From Oligoflexus sp. (GTDB taxonomy: Bacteria; Bdellovibrionota_B; Oligoflexia; Oligoflexales; Oligoflexaceae), in assembly GCA_030151925.1 (NCBI GenBank), contig JASLCY010000134.1:1-15245 (forward strand): DNA of 15,245 nt. Direction: 5' to 3'. The notes under the pieces were generated by a model, which did no database searches, was not told the origin of the DNA, and worked only from the letters and a program-made list of their open reading frames with translations. Positions 1-5,928 of the stretch are shown piece after piece (positions within the stretch are counted from its first letter, which is position 1; the number at the start of each line of letters is the position of its first letter). A program made the translations under genes and the position numbers.

Positions 1-66
1 CCCCGGAGGAGTCGCCCCCTCAACAGTTTTCAAGACTGCCGCATTAAACCGCTCTGCCATTCCTCC
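1..66 (-). tRNA. tRNA-Ser (anticodon UGA), 3' end cut by window edge
   Basis: Read on the minus strand from position 66, the sequence opens with the acceptor strand GGAGGAA, then a D-arm containing GCAGAGCGGTTTAATGC. An anticodon stem GCAGT/ACTGT encloses the loop CTTGAAA, which gives anticodon UGA (reads UCA and related serine codons). After the anticodon stem comes a long GC-rich variable arm (GAGG...CCTC type), as expected for a class II serine tRNA. The T-arm and 3' acceptor strand lie outside the window, so the gene is partial here. The identity rests on anticodon, long variable arm and overall fold. Confidence 0.93.
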
Positions 67-114
67 ATGAGCGTTTCAAGATCGAGCCCATGGGACCAAA
101 GCTTGAACCGAGTT

Positions 115-141
115 TTTATACTGCGCCCGGCTCCCATGCAA
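115..141 (-). promoter_or_regulatory. Possible promoter for the tRNA-Ser gene
   Basis: On the minus strand a TATAAA box (115-120) lies about 48 nt upstream of the tRNA 5' end. A TTGCAT box (136-141) lies 15 bp further upstream. The hexamers are good but the spacer is shorter than the usual 16-18 bp. The -35 box overlaps one arm of the inverted repeat at 130-176. Confidence 0.35.
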
Positions 142-176
142 GATCTTTTCACGACAAAGAAAAGCGGCATGGGAGC
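130..176. repeat. Two-tier hairpin between htpX and tRNA-Ser
   Basis: A perfect 10-bp inverted repeat (GCTCCCATGC at 130-139, its complement at 167-176) encloses a second 6-bp stem (CTTTTC 145-150 with GAAAAG 159-164) and an 8-nt loop. It sits 35 bp downstream of the htpX stop. No U-tract follows on either strand, so it is not a classical intrinsic terminator. It may help end the htpX transcript or protect its 3' end. The rest of 67-210 shows no gene. Confidence 0.5.
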
Positions 177-210
177 GCCTCCCCGGTTCAGGTCGGAGCT
201 CTACCGCGGC

Positions 211-1122
211 TTAACTCACCAGGCCCTGCAAACGCGCAATGCGCTCGTCCAGCGAAGGGTGGGTGGAGAAAAGCTGAAGATACTTCGAAGGTTTGTGTTG
301 GATCTTAAAGGCCGCCATCTGCGCGCCACCTTGATCCTCATCGATGCCGCTTGCCATCTGCAAACGCTGAAGAGCCGCTATCATGTTCTGACGGCCCGCG
401 AATCGAGCGCCACCCGCGTCAGCTCGGAACTCTCTTTGGCGCGAAAACCATGCAACAATGATGCTGCCGAGGATACCGAAGACGATCTCAAACACCATCA
501 CGGTGAGAGAGTAGGCGAGGTGGCTCATGCCCTGGCCCTCCCGTTCGTCATTACCCTTAAGGAATTGGCTCAGAGCGAAGGCCGCGACGCGCGCGATATA
601 CATCACGAACGCGTTCACCACGCCCTGGATCAAAGTCATCGTCACCATATCGCCATTGGCGATGTGAGCGATCTCATGCCCGAGGACGCCCTCGACCTCT
701 TCGCGGTTCATCGAACGCAGCAGCCCTTCCGAAACGGCGACGAGCGCACGGGCCTTGGTCGGTCCCGTTGCGAACGCATTCACTTCATAACCGGGATAAA
801 TACCGACCTCGGGAGTGCGGGGGAGGCCTGCGCTCTTCGCCAGCATCGCCACGGTCCGCACCAGGTCGCCCTCACGGCCGCCGGCGTTGGGCGGGATCAC
901 CTGCACGCCCATGGTCCACTTCGCCATTTGCTTGGAGATAAGGAGCGAGATGAAGGAACCGACCATACCCCACACCAGGCAGAACGCGAGCAGCGCGCCT
1001 TGATCGAGGCCGTTGGCTGTCATATAACGGCCGACGCCGAGCAGGTTCAGGATGAGCGAGACCGTGACGACGATGGCGATATTCACAGCAGCGAAAAGAA
1101 AGATGCGTTTAAACCAAGTCAT
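211..1122 (-). CDS. htpX: Membrane-bound zinc metalloprotease HtpX
   Basis: The 303-residue protein is an M48-family integral membrane protease that degrades misfolded or damaged inner-membrane proteins with its active site facing the cytoplasm. Two N-terminal membrane segments (about 7-29 and 42-63) precede the zinc motif HEIAH (H149, E150, H153). A further hydrophobic pair follows at about 160-183 and 203-225, and the third zinc ligand is E231 in REFRADAGGA. The length matches the family (about 280-300). The ATG is preceded by a consensus AAGGAGG (1133-1139) with a 10-nt spacer, so the start is clear. It is the last protein gene of a same-strand series with mdh and the lipoprotein. Its SD lies inside a hairpin (separate entry). 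In E. coli htpX is an envelope/heat stress gene; whether that regulation applies here is inference. Confidence 0.96.
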   Translation of the reverse strand: MTWFKRIFLFAAVNIAIVVTVSLILNLLGVGRYMTANGLDQGALLAFCLVWGMVGSFISLLISKQMAKWTMGVQVIPPNAGGREGDLVRTVAMLAKSAGLPRTPEVGIYPGYEVNAFATGPTKARALVAVSEGLLRSMNREEVEGVLGHEIAHIANGDMVTMTLIQGVVNAFVMYIARVAAFALSQFLKGNDEREGQGMSHLAYSLTVMVFEIVFGILGSIIVAWFSRQREFRADAGGARFAGRQNMIAALQRLQMASGIDEDQGGAQMAAFKIQHKPSKYLQLFSTHPSLDERIARLQGLVS

Positions 1123-1128
1123 TAAAAA

Positions 1129-1159
1129 AGGACCTCCTTAAAAGGACGGTCCTATTTTA
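1129..1159 (-). promoter_or_regulatory. SD-sequestering hairpin and -10-like box upstream of htpX
   Basis: In the htpX leader, AGGACC (1153-1148) pairs with GGUCCU (1134-1129). After a single bulged G, UCCU (1146-1143) pairs with AGGA (1138-1135), closing a UUUA loop. The 3' strand contains the AAGGAGG Shine-Dalgarno, so the fold would hide it 6 nt before the AUG. A TAAAAT box (1159-1154) directly abuts the hairpin without a clear -35. If it is the real -10, transcription would start inside the 5' arm and the full hairpin could not form on that transcript. Confidence 0.45.
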
Positions 1160-1225
1160 ACTGAAAAGCATGAAAATTCCGTGAAGTCTTTCGCAAACCG
1201 GCTTAACCGCCTCACGAATCCGGGT

Positions 1226-1849
1226 TCAGCGTGCGGCCGGGGCCGTGGTGGCTGAGGCCGGGACCGCACCGGTCGGAGTCAGATCCGCCGAAAGCTGCGG
1301 CTTCGGCTGGCCCGTGGCGATCGCCAGGTTTTGAACGATGCGGCCGATTTCCGGTTTAAAACGATCGCTTGGGAGCCACACTTCGGAGACCCCGCCCTCG
1401 GTGCGGCTCAGGACTTCGACATTGTTATGGACGATGAGGTCGACGGTGTTGGGGCCCGAGCGCTTGAGGCGCAGCGAGACCTTGTTGCGATTCACCTTAC
1501 CGTCGAGATAGTAGCTGTCCCATTCGGTGGTCAGGATCCCGCTCGCGCGATCGACGATCTGCAGGTTGTAATTATGCAGAAGGACGTCGACGGACGTTTC
1601 CCACACCTTGTCATAGGACATGAGGAGGCGGAAGGTGCTCTCGCCGATCTGCGAGATCGTAGGGGTCACGCTCCGCGCGCGACGCGTGCCTTTTGCGGGC
1701 GCAGCGGCCGCCGTCGCATCCGTAGGGGCGCTCGCTTCGACTTCGGACTGCGGTTTGCGGTATTTTTCAAGAAAGGCCGGCATGCACGCGACCTGAGAGA
1801 CGACCGACAGCGCGGCGATGGAAAGCTTGAGGTAGATCTGCTTTTTCAA
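1226..1849 (-). CDS. BamC-like outer-membrane lipoprotein
   Basis: The product has 207 residues. It begins with MKKQIYLKL and a short hydrophobic stretch ending VAC, so Cys22 is a plausible lipidation site, although the lipobox (Q at -3) is not canonical. A low-complexity Ala/Pro/Thr linker (about 38-60) is followed by a domain at about 65-175 with the pattern DVLLHNYNLQIVDRASGILTTEW, paired with a later basic strand. This pattern resembles the NlpB/DapX (BamC) and related DUF3576-type lipoproteins of the outer-membrane assembly machinery. The C-terminal tail is again Pro/Ala-rich. The start codon is TTG (1847-1849) and no in-frame ATG lies near the N-terminus. The choice is supported by a strong AAAAGGAGA SD 8 nt upstream. 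It lies 52 nt after mdh and 103 nt before htpX. Membership in the BAM complex is inference. Confidence 0.7.
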   Translation of the reverse strand: MKKQIYLKLSIAALSVVSQVACMPAFLEKYRKPQSEVEASAPTDATAAAAPAKGTRRARSVTPTISQIGESTFRLLMSYDKVWETSVDVLLHNYNLQIVDRASGILTTEWDSYYLDGKVNRNKVSLRLKRSGPNTVDLIVHNNVEVLSRTEGGVSEVWLPSDRFKPEIGRIVQNLAIATGQPKPQLSADLTPTGAVPASATTAPAAR

Positions 1850-1853
1850 AAGA

Positions 1854-1897
1854 GGGGTCTCCTTTTCCCGGAAGAGAAAGGAGACGTCCCCTTTCTC
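1854..1897 (-). promoter_or_regulatory. Two mutually exclusive hairpins in the mdh-lipoprotein gap
   Basis: On the minus-strand mRNA, helix A pairs GGGG (1891-1888) with CCCC (1857-1854) and UCUCCUUU (1884-1877) with AAAGGAGA (1865-1858), with a 3-nt bulge and an 11-nt loop. It buries the lipoprotein's SD. Helix B pairs GAGAAAGG (1897-1890) with CCUUUCUC (1881-1874), 8 perfect base pairs with an 8-nt loop. Both helices need 1877-1881 and 1890-1891, so they cannot coexist, and B would free the SD. Helix A is followed by UCUUUU, so it could also act as a weak terminator. The mdh stop codon (1904-1902) lies 4 nt upstream of helix B. Confidence 0.5.
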
Positions 1898-1901
1898 GGA
1901 A

Positions 1902-2891
1902 TTATTTAGCGAGCAAGTCTTTGACGACTTCGCGTTCCGCCAAGAGCTCCTTGGTGGTCAGCGCGATTTTCTCTTTAGCGAACGAGCTTAGTGTAAGGTC
2001 CTTAACGATTTCATAAGTGCCGTCACCGTTCGAGCGGATCGGGAACGAATAGAGGAGGCCGCCCGGGATATCGTAAGCCTTGCCGTCCGAAGGGACTGCC
2101 GCCGAGAACCATTCGCCCGCCTTGGTCTTGGTGAGGAACTGCTTCACGTGGTCGATGCAGGCCGAGGCCGCCGAAGCCGCCGAGGACTTGCCGCGCGCGT
2201 CGATAACCGCTGCGCCGCGTTTTTGCACGGTCGTGAAGAAGTCGGTCTCGAGCCACTTGCGATCGGTGATCACGTCCGTGAGCTTCTTGCCGCCGATCTT
2301 CGCATTCTCGAAGTCCGGAACCATCGTCGAGCTGTGGTTGCCCCAGATCGCGAGGTTCGTGACCTGGCCCACGTTCACTTTCGCCTTGAGGGCGATTTGA
2401 GCGCGAGCGCGGTTCTCGTCGAGCATCGTCATCGCCGAGAAGCGGTTGGCCGGGACTTCGCGGCAGTTGTGCTGGGCGATCAGAGCGTTGGTGTTGCAAG
2501 GGTTGCCGACGACCACCGCACGAACATCCGAAGCGGCGCGAGCGAGCGCGCGGCCTTGCTGAACGAAGATAGGGCCGTTCTCGCGAATGAGGTCGTTGCG
2601 CTCCATGCCTGGGCCGCGCGGCTTCGAACCGACGAGCAGAGCCCAGTTCACGCCTTCAAAACCCTTCTCGGGTGAATCGTGGATATTGATGCTCGCGAGA
2701 GTCGAGAAACCGCAGTCCTCGAGTTCCATCGCGGTTCCTTCAGCGCCTTTGATCGCCACTGGAAGTTCGACGAGGTTCAGGTGAACGGGAGTATCCGGTC
2801 CAAACAGTTCGCCCGAGGCGATACGGAAAAGAAGGCTATATCCAATTTGACCGGCGGCTCCGGTAATAGCGACGCGAACAGGTGCTTTCAT
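1902..2891 (-). CDS. mdh: Malate dehydrogenase (NAD-dependent, type 2)
   Basis: The enzyme interconverts malate and oxaloacetate with NAD in the TCA cycle, in the cytoplasm. The 329-residue product opens with the Rossmann motif GAAGQIG (11-17), followed by the family signature [14 protein letters not shown]. The substrate-binding arginines lie in [12 protein letters not shown] (R92, R98) and LDENRA (R161). GNPCNTNA (129-136) and the catalytic histidine in IWGNHSSTM (H186) are present. Length matches the type-2 MDH family (about 326-330). The frame is open 22 codons further upstream. The ATG at 2891 is preferred because homologues begin at [13 protein letters not shown] and a GGAG lies 10 nt upstream. 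It is probably transcribed with the lipoprotein and possibly htpX. Confidence 0.97.
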   Translation of the reverse strand: MKAPVRVAITGAAGQIGYSLLFRIASGELFGPDTPVHLNLVELPVAIKGAEGTAMELEDCGFSTLASINIHDSPEKGFEGVNWALLVGSKPRGPGMERNDLIRENGPIFVQQGRALARAASDVRAVVVGNPCNTNALIAQHNCREVPANRFSAMTMLDENRARAQIALKAKVNVGQVTNLAIWGNHSSTMVPDFENAKIGGKKLTDVITDRKWLETDFFTTVQKRGAAVIDARGKSSAASAASACIDHVKQFLTKTKAGEWFSAAVPSDGKAYDIPGGLLYSFPIRSNGDGTYEIVKDLTLSSFAKEKIALTTKELLAEREVVKDLLAK

Positions 2892-2928
2892 AAGGGGAGA
2901 ACTCCACGAAGGTTGAATTCGAACCCCA

Positions 2929-2957
2929 AATCTACTCCGCCGTCTCCGGAAGCGCAA
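2929..2957 (-). promoter_or_regulatory. Possible sigma70-type promoter for mdh
   Basis: On the minus strand TTGCGC (2957-2952) and TAGATT (2934-2929) are separated by exactly 17 bp, 37 bp before the mdh ATG. The match to consensus is partial (3/6 and 4/6). The position in the 141-bp gap between the two genes makes it the best candidate there. No terminator for the upstream gene is evident in the gap. Confidence 0.35.
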
Positions 2958-3032
2958 ACCTCGAGTCGGAAAACTCGCGATCGCCCCCGGATCTTTGGCC
3001 TACGGAACCCCCGCGAACAGCGGCCTCAGCAG

Positions 3033-3782
3033 CTACTCGACCTCGGGCATGAGTTCGATGTCCTTGGTGACGAACGAAGTCTTGCGTTTGTTGAGGTTCC
3101 AGTACTGCTCGAGCGGCCTGTAGCTTTCCACCAGGCTCCAATGCACGGCCTGCCCGTATTCGATGAAATAGAGGACCTTCACCTTCTTCTGCGCCTTGAG
3201 CTCCGCCACACAGATTTGGCAGCCGAAGACCTTCAGGCGGATGCCGTCGACCTTCAGGCTCGCGGGTTTGAAGTAGGCCCGCATGTAAGGGCGCGAGCAG
3301 AAGTAGCAGCCTTTCACCGGCACGCTGGTATCGCTCTGGTACTTCTCGAGCAGGCCCTTGAAAGCGCGGCCCGACTCGATCTCGGCCTTGAACTTCTGGT
3401 AGACGCCTTCGATCTTCTCTTCGGTCTTGGCCACGAGAGGCTGGACGTGCCCGACCTGCGAGGCTTCGAAACCGAAATGCGGCAGCTGCGTGAGCGCGCT
3501 CAAAAGCGCTTCGGCCATGCGCAGGGAGGACTCGAAGTCGTCGAGCGCCGCCGCGTTTTTCACGTGCGGCACCAGGTTCCCGAGCGTATTGAGCCGCAGG
3601 ACGCACATCTCGATGCGGGCGATGAGCTGCTGATAGCGGCGGCGATAGGATAAAGCCTTGCCGGGCAAGCTCTTGAGATAAAGCCCCTGCGCGCAGAACG
3701 CAAAACCCAGGACGACGAACGCCGCGGCCGCCCAAAAATAAACCATACCGTGTGTCCCAACGAGGAAAGTCTTTCCTACCAT
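3033..3782 (-). CDS. Membrane-anchored protein with a CxxC-x25-CxxC domain, family not recognised
   Basis: I do not recognise a named family. The 249-residue product has one N-terminal hydrophobic segment (about 13-35). A long helical region with heptad-like character follows (about 45-150), including a stretch rich in Lys/Glu (120-148). Then comes a compact C-terminal domain with two CxxC knuckles: C159/C162 (CYFC) and C188/C191 (CQIC). The 25-residue spacing suggests a structural zinc site. After the second knuckle come KVLYFIEYG and HWSLVESYRPLEQYW, which look like a folded beta domain rather than linker. The tail is acidic. The start is uncertain: neither the ATG at 3782 nor the one at 3746 has a good SD. 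The gene lies upstream of mdh on the same strand and is divergent from 3942. Topology and zinc binding are inference. Confidence 0.75.
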   Translation of the reverse strand: MVGKTFLVGTHGMVYFWAAAAFVVLGFAFCAQGLYLKSLPGKALSYRRRYQQLIARIEMCVLRLNTLGNLVPHVKNAAALDDFESSLRMAEALLSALTQLPHFGFEASQVGHVQPLVAKTEEKIEGVYQKFKAEIESGRAFKGLLEKYQSDTSVPVKGCYFCSRPYMRAYFKPASLKVDGIRLKVFGCQICVAELKAQKKVKVLYFIEYGQAVHWSLVESYRPLEQYWNLNKRKTSFVTKDIELMPEVE

Positions 3783-3941
3783 GATACCAAACCACTGCGC
3801 ATAGTTGGGATGGTAGCTGAGGAAGTCTTTTTAACTGGTTGATTTTATGGTGAATTTTTAAGGCGATTTGGGAAAAACCTGTCTTCTCTTAAGCTTGGCC
3901 GCCTCTTAACCGAAACCTTCTACAGAAGGAGGGCCAGGGTC

Positions 3942-4133
3942 ATGGCATCACTCTACGATTCCAGTCGGGTCCAGTTTAACAAGATCACCGAGGCCTATAA
4001 GAGCTACATCGCGCTCTATAAGCTTTTCAACAAAGGCAGCGTCGAAGGAGCCACGCCCTTCAACGAATTCTATTGGCGTATGACCTACCTCGTCAGATAT
4101 GGCGATGGGGACGTCGTATCTCGCGGCTTCTAA
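3942..4133 (+). CDS. Small helical protein of 63 residues, possibly the front of a broken gene
   Basis: Function is unknown. The ATG is preceded by an excellent SD (AAGGAGG, 9-nt spacer). Codon use through about residue 52 is convincingly coding, with a helical, aromatic-rich sequence (YKSYIALYKLF, FNEFYWRMTYLV). The last residues, YGDGDVVSRGF, look less natural. The frame then stays open after the single TAA (4131-4133) for another 300 codons. Its first 40 codons past the stop read like protein (RTVLDEDLCLPSWLDQLSD). So this may be a genuine 63-residue protein, or the 5' part of a longer gene interrupted by a nonsense mutation, frameshift or sequencing error. The upstream gap (3783-3941) is AT-rich and must hold divergent promoters, but no hexamer pair is convincing. 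Confidence 0.6.
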   Translation: MASLYDSSRVQFNKITEAYKSYIALYKLFNKGSVEGATPFNEFYWRMTYLVRYGDGDVVSRGF

Positions 4134-4257
4134 TCCAACCGAGGCGCACCCTTCCGTACCGTACTCGACGAAGACCTATGCCTGCCGAGCTGGCTTGACC
4201 AACTTTCCGACACTCGATATAAGGGAAAGACGGTCAGCTTTGCTGCAAAGGTGCCTC

Positions 4258-5259
4258 GTGCAAACACTCGAAACGGACATGGCGAGTTGGGACTTGTTAC
4301 CCACCGAGGATGGGATACGCGTTGGCGACTCCATTCTGTGGCTGGACTCCCAATTCTCACCGGGCCTCTCGTTTCTCTCCGGCGCCAGCAACGTCAAGAG
4401 CCGCACCTCGTCCCGCGTTCTCGCCACCGAGGAGACCGCCCGTCTCCTGGCGATCAACAACATCCGCCTCAACGCTTTGACCTGCGAATACAATCACACG
4501 GTCGCCATCGGCCAGTTCAAGCTCGAGCTTTTGCCCTCGGGCGCAGGCCTGGGCGCCGCTTCGCTCTTCGTCGAGCATCGCCAGAGCAGCCTGCTCTATG
4601 CCCCGCGCCTCCAGCCGCAGAAATCGGGCATCTCCCGCACCATGCAGCTGAAGAACGCCGAAACCCTTATCCTCGGCGCTTACACCCCTTATCCGCCCGC
4701 GCACCATCCCAGCCGGAAAAAGGAGAAGGAGCGCCTCCTGCACACCGTGCAGAGCTATATCGAAGCCGGCAAGAGCCCCGTGCTCGTCTGCGAGCCCTAC
4801 GCGATCGCTCAGGAGATCTGCAAGCTCCTCGCCGAGGCCTCGGTGCCGCTTGCCGTGTCCGGCAGCATCTTCCGGACGAACAAGATCTACGAGAGCTACG
4901 GCTCCGACCTCGGCGCCTACGCGATGCAGCATCGCCGAAGCCTCGATACGCCGCACGCTCTGATCGTGCCTCAGCCCCAGAAGAAGCGGACGGTCTATCC
5001 GATACCGCCCGGGCCGATCTTCATGATCGATGAAAGCGCGCAGGAGCCGACGCAGGCCGACCTCCGCCGCCCGCCCGCCGAGCGTTTCGTGATCCCCGAG
5101 CACTCGGACGCGCGGGAGCTCAAGACCATCATCCAAACCGTGGAGCCGCGCGAGGTCTATATCGTCGGCCCTTACGCGAAGCAGTATGCGAGCGAGCTCT
5201 CCTCGCTGCGAACGCCGGTCTCGGCCCTTTTCCCCAGCCATCTCCCGGCGCTTTTCTAG
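4258..5259 (+). CDS. Metallo-beta-lactamase/beta-CASP fold protein lacking the metal ligands (predicted pseudoenzyme)
   Basis: The 333-residue product follows the plan of MBL/beta-CASP nucleases, closest in layout to the DNA-ligase-associated exonuclease or RNA 3'-processing type. It has an N-terminal strand pair (DGIRVGDSILWLDSQF), the MBL core, a beta-CASP insert (LVCEPYAIAQEICKLL, then SGSIFRTNKIYESYG) and a return to the MBL core. The ligand positions are substituted. SHAHxDH is SGASNVK (G42, S44, V46, K47), PAGHxLGS is PSGAGLGAA (A96 for His), YTGDF is YAPRL (R117 for Asp), and the last VHG is VGP (G304). Only H282 in IPEHSD survives. Hydrolysis is therefore unlikely; a binding or scaffold role is inferred by analogy with eukaryotic CPSF100. 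Start: GTG at 4258 has AAGG 8 nt upstream. The ATG at 4279 is possible, and an upstream ATG at 4099 has no SD. Confidence 0.75.
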   Translation: MQTLETDMASWDLLPTEDGIRVGDSILWLDSQFSPGLSFLSGASNVKSRTSSRVLATEETARLLAINNIRLNALTCEYNHTVAIGQFKLELLPSGAGLGAASLFVEHRQSSLLYAPRLQPQKSGISRTMQLKNAETLILGAYTPYPPAHHPSRKKEKERLLHTVQSYIEAGKSPVLVCEPYAIAQEICKLLAEASVPLAVSGSIFRTNKIYESYGSDLGAYAMQHRRSLDTPHALIVPQPQKKRTVYPIPPGPIFMIDESAQEPTQADLRRPPAERFVIPEHSDARELKTIIQTVEPREVYIVGPYAKQYASELSSLRTPVSALFPSHLPALF

Positions 5260-5293
5260 TCTTTTCCGCTCAGATCGCTCGTCCCTTATCCAG

Positions 5294-5328
5294 GTGTCAG
5301 GATTCTAGACACTTTGCGATCCTATAAT
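5294..5328 (+). promoter_or_regulatory. Possible promoter with operator-like inverted repeat
   Basis: A perfect TATAAT (5323-5328) lies 95 bp before the small gene at 5423. Upstream, GTGTC (5294-5298) and GACAC (5308-5312) form an inverted repeat with a 9-bp centre covering the -35 zone, where no good -35 hexamer is seen. This is compatible with a regulated promoter, but short inverted repeats occur by chance. The rest of 5260-5422 shows no gene. Confidence 0.35.
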
Positions 5329-5422
5329 CATTCATATTTTCAATGACTTAGACTTGGCCCCGGCCCTGCAAAAGGATTGGCAGCTGTTGCTGTACTTCCC
5401 TGCTGTTTCCGTGGAGCTGCTT

Positions 5423-5758
5423 ATGTTTAACTCGTTGACCCAAGAAGGATTTCTCAATGAACACTATCAACACCCACATTTTCTTCCACCGCTTTGGCGA
5501 ATCATATTTCAGGAAGCAATGCGCGGGCATCACTTCATCTTCCCGCGCTCGCTCCAGCAAGAAGCCGTCCTCGACCGGCCCAAAGAAATCGCCGATGACA
5601 TGGTCGAGTTCTGTGTTCATCTCTTTGCCGCGCCTGATCTTCGCTCCATCAAATCCATGATCAGCGTGCTGCCGCGCGAAGAACAAAAACAACTCTTCCG
5701 CATCTACCTCCAGCAGATGCAGATGATCAAAGAGCAGAACAAGCTCTCGATGAATTAA
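5423..5758 (+). CDS. Small helical protein of unknown function (111 residues)
   Basis: I do not recognise this protein. The frame is open from 5354, but the ATG at 5423 is chosen because GGAG sits 6 nt upstream. The product starts MFNSLTQEGFLNEHYQ and has no signal peptide or membrane segment. It looks mostly alpha-helical: a His/Phe/Pro-rich first third (HPHFLPPLWRIIFQEAM) is followed by charged amphipathic helices ending in a Gln/Met-rich segment (LQQMQMIKEQNK). The codon pattern is coding-like. It stands alone between the MBL-like gene (163-bp gap) and ftsK (170-bp gap), so no operon partner suggests a role. Likely cytoplasmic. Confidence 0.65.
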   Translation: MFNSLTQEGFLNEHYQHPHFLPPLWRIIFQEAMRGHHFIFPRSLQQEAVLDRPKEIADDMVEFCVHLFAAPDLRSIKSMISVLPREEQKQLFRIYLQQMQMIKEQNKLSMN

Positions 5759-5766
5759 GACGCTCT

Positions 5767-5795
5767 AGGACCCCGTGTTAAGACCTCTTGGTCCT
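5767..5795 (+). terminator. Weak hairpin after the small gene at 5423-5758
   Basis: AGGACC (5767-5772) pairs with GGTCCT (5790-5795) around a 17-nt loop. A second, competing stem uses GACC (5782-5785) with GGTC (5790-5793). It begins 9 nt after the stop codon, as a terminator would, but only CATTC follows, with no U-tract. Termination is a tentative reading. Confidence 0.3.
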
Positions 5796-5853
5796 CATTC
5801 CCAGCCGGGAGTGGGGACTTCTCGCGGAATGCCTGCCTTATCTGGATTCAGTA

Positions 5854-5882
5854 TCACCAAATGCCCTGCCGTCTGCTATGCT
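5854..5882 (+). promoter_or_regulatory. Possible extended -10 promoter for ftsK
   Basis: TGCTATGCT (5874-5882) is an extended -10 form (TGnTATnnT) located 46 bp before the ftsK ATG. The hexamer at 17-bp spacing (5854-5859, TCACCA) matches the -35 consensus only in part. This is the best candidate in the 170-bp gap. Confidence 0.35.
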
Positions 5883-5928
5883 GGTAGCTTAAAAGTTCAT
5901 CTTTTCTGTCCCAAAAGGAACGTTGCGT

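Noticed and set aside
67..1125. Plus-strand open frame of about 350 codons opposite htpX
   Set aside because: It has no recognisable domain and a biased His/Arg/Asp composition, while the opposite strand encodes a complete HtpX with consensus SD.
4099..4257. Start of the MBL-like protein at ATG 4099
   Set aside because: It has no Shine-Dalgarno, overlaps the well-initiated 3942 ORF, and the added 53 residues look unlike the rest. The GTG at 4258 has AAGG at proper distance and fits the family's N-terminus.
4357..5241. Minus-strand frame of about 290 codons opposite the MBL-like gene
   Set aside because: The composition is Leu/Arg/Gly/Asp-rich without motifs; the plus-strand frame shows clear MBL/beta-CASP landmarks.
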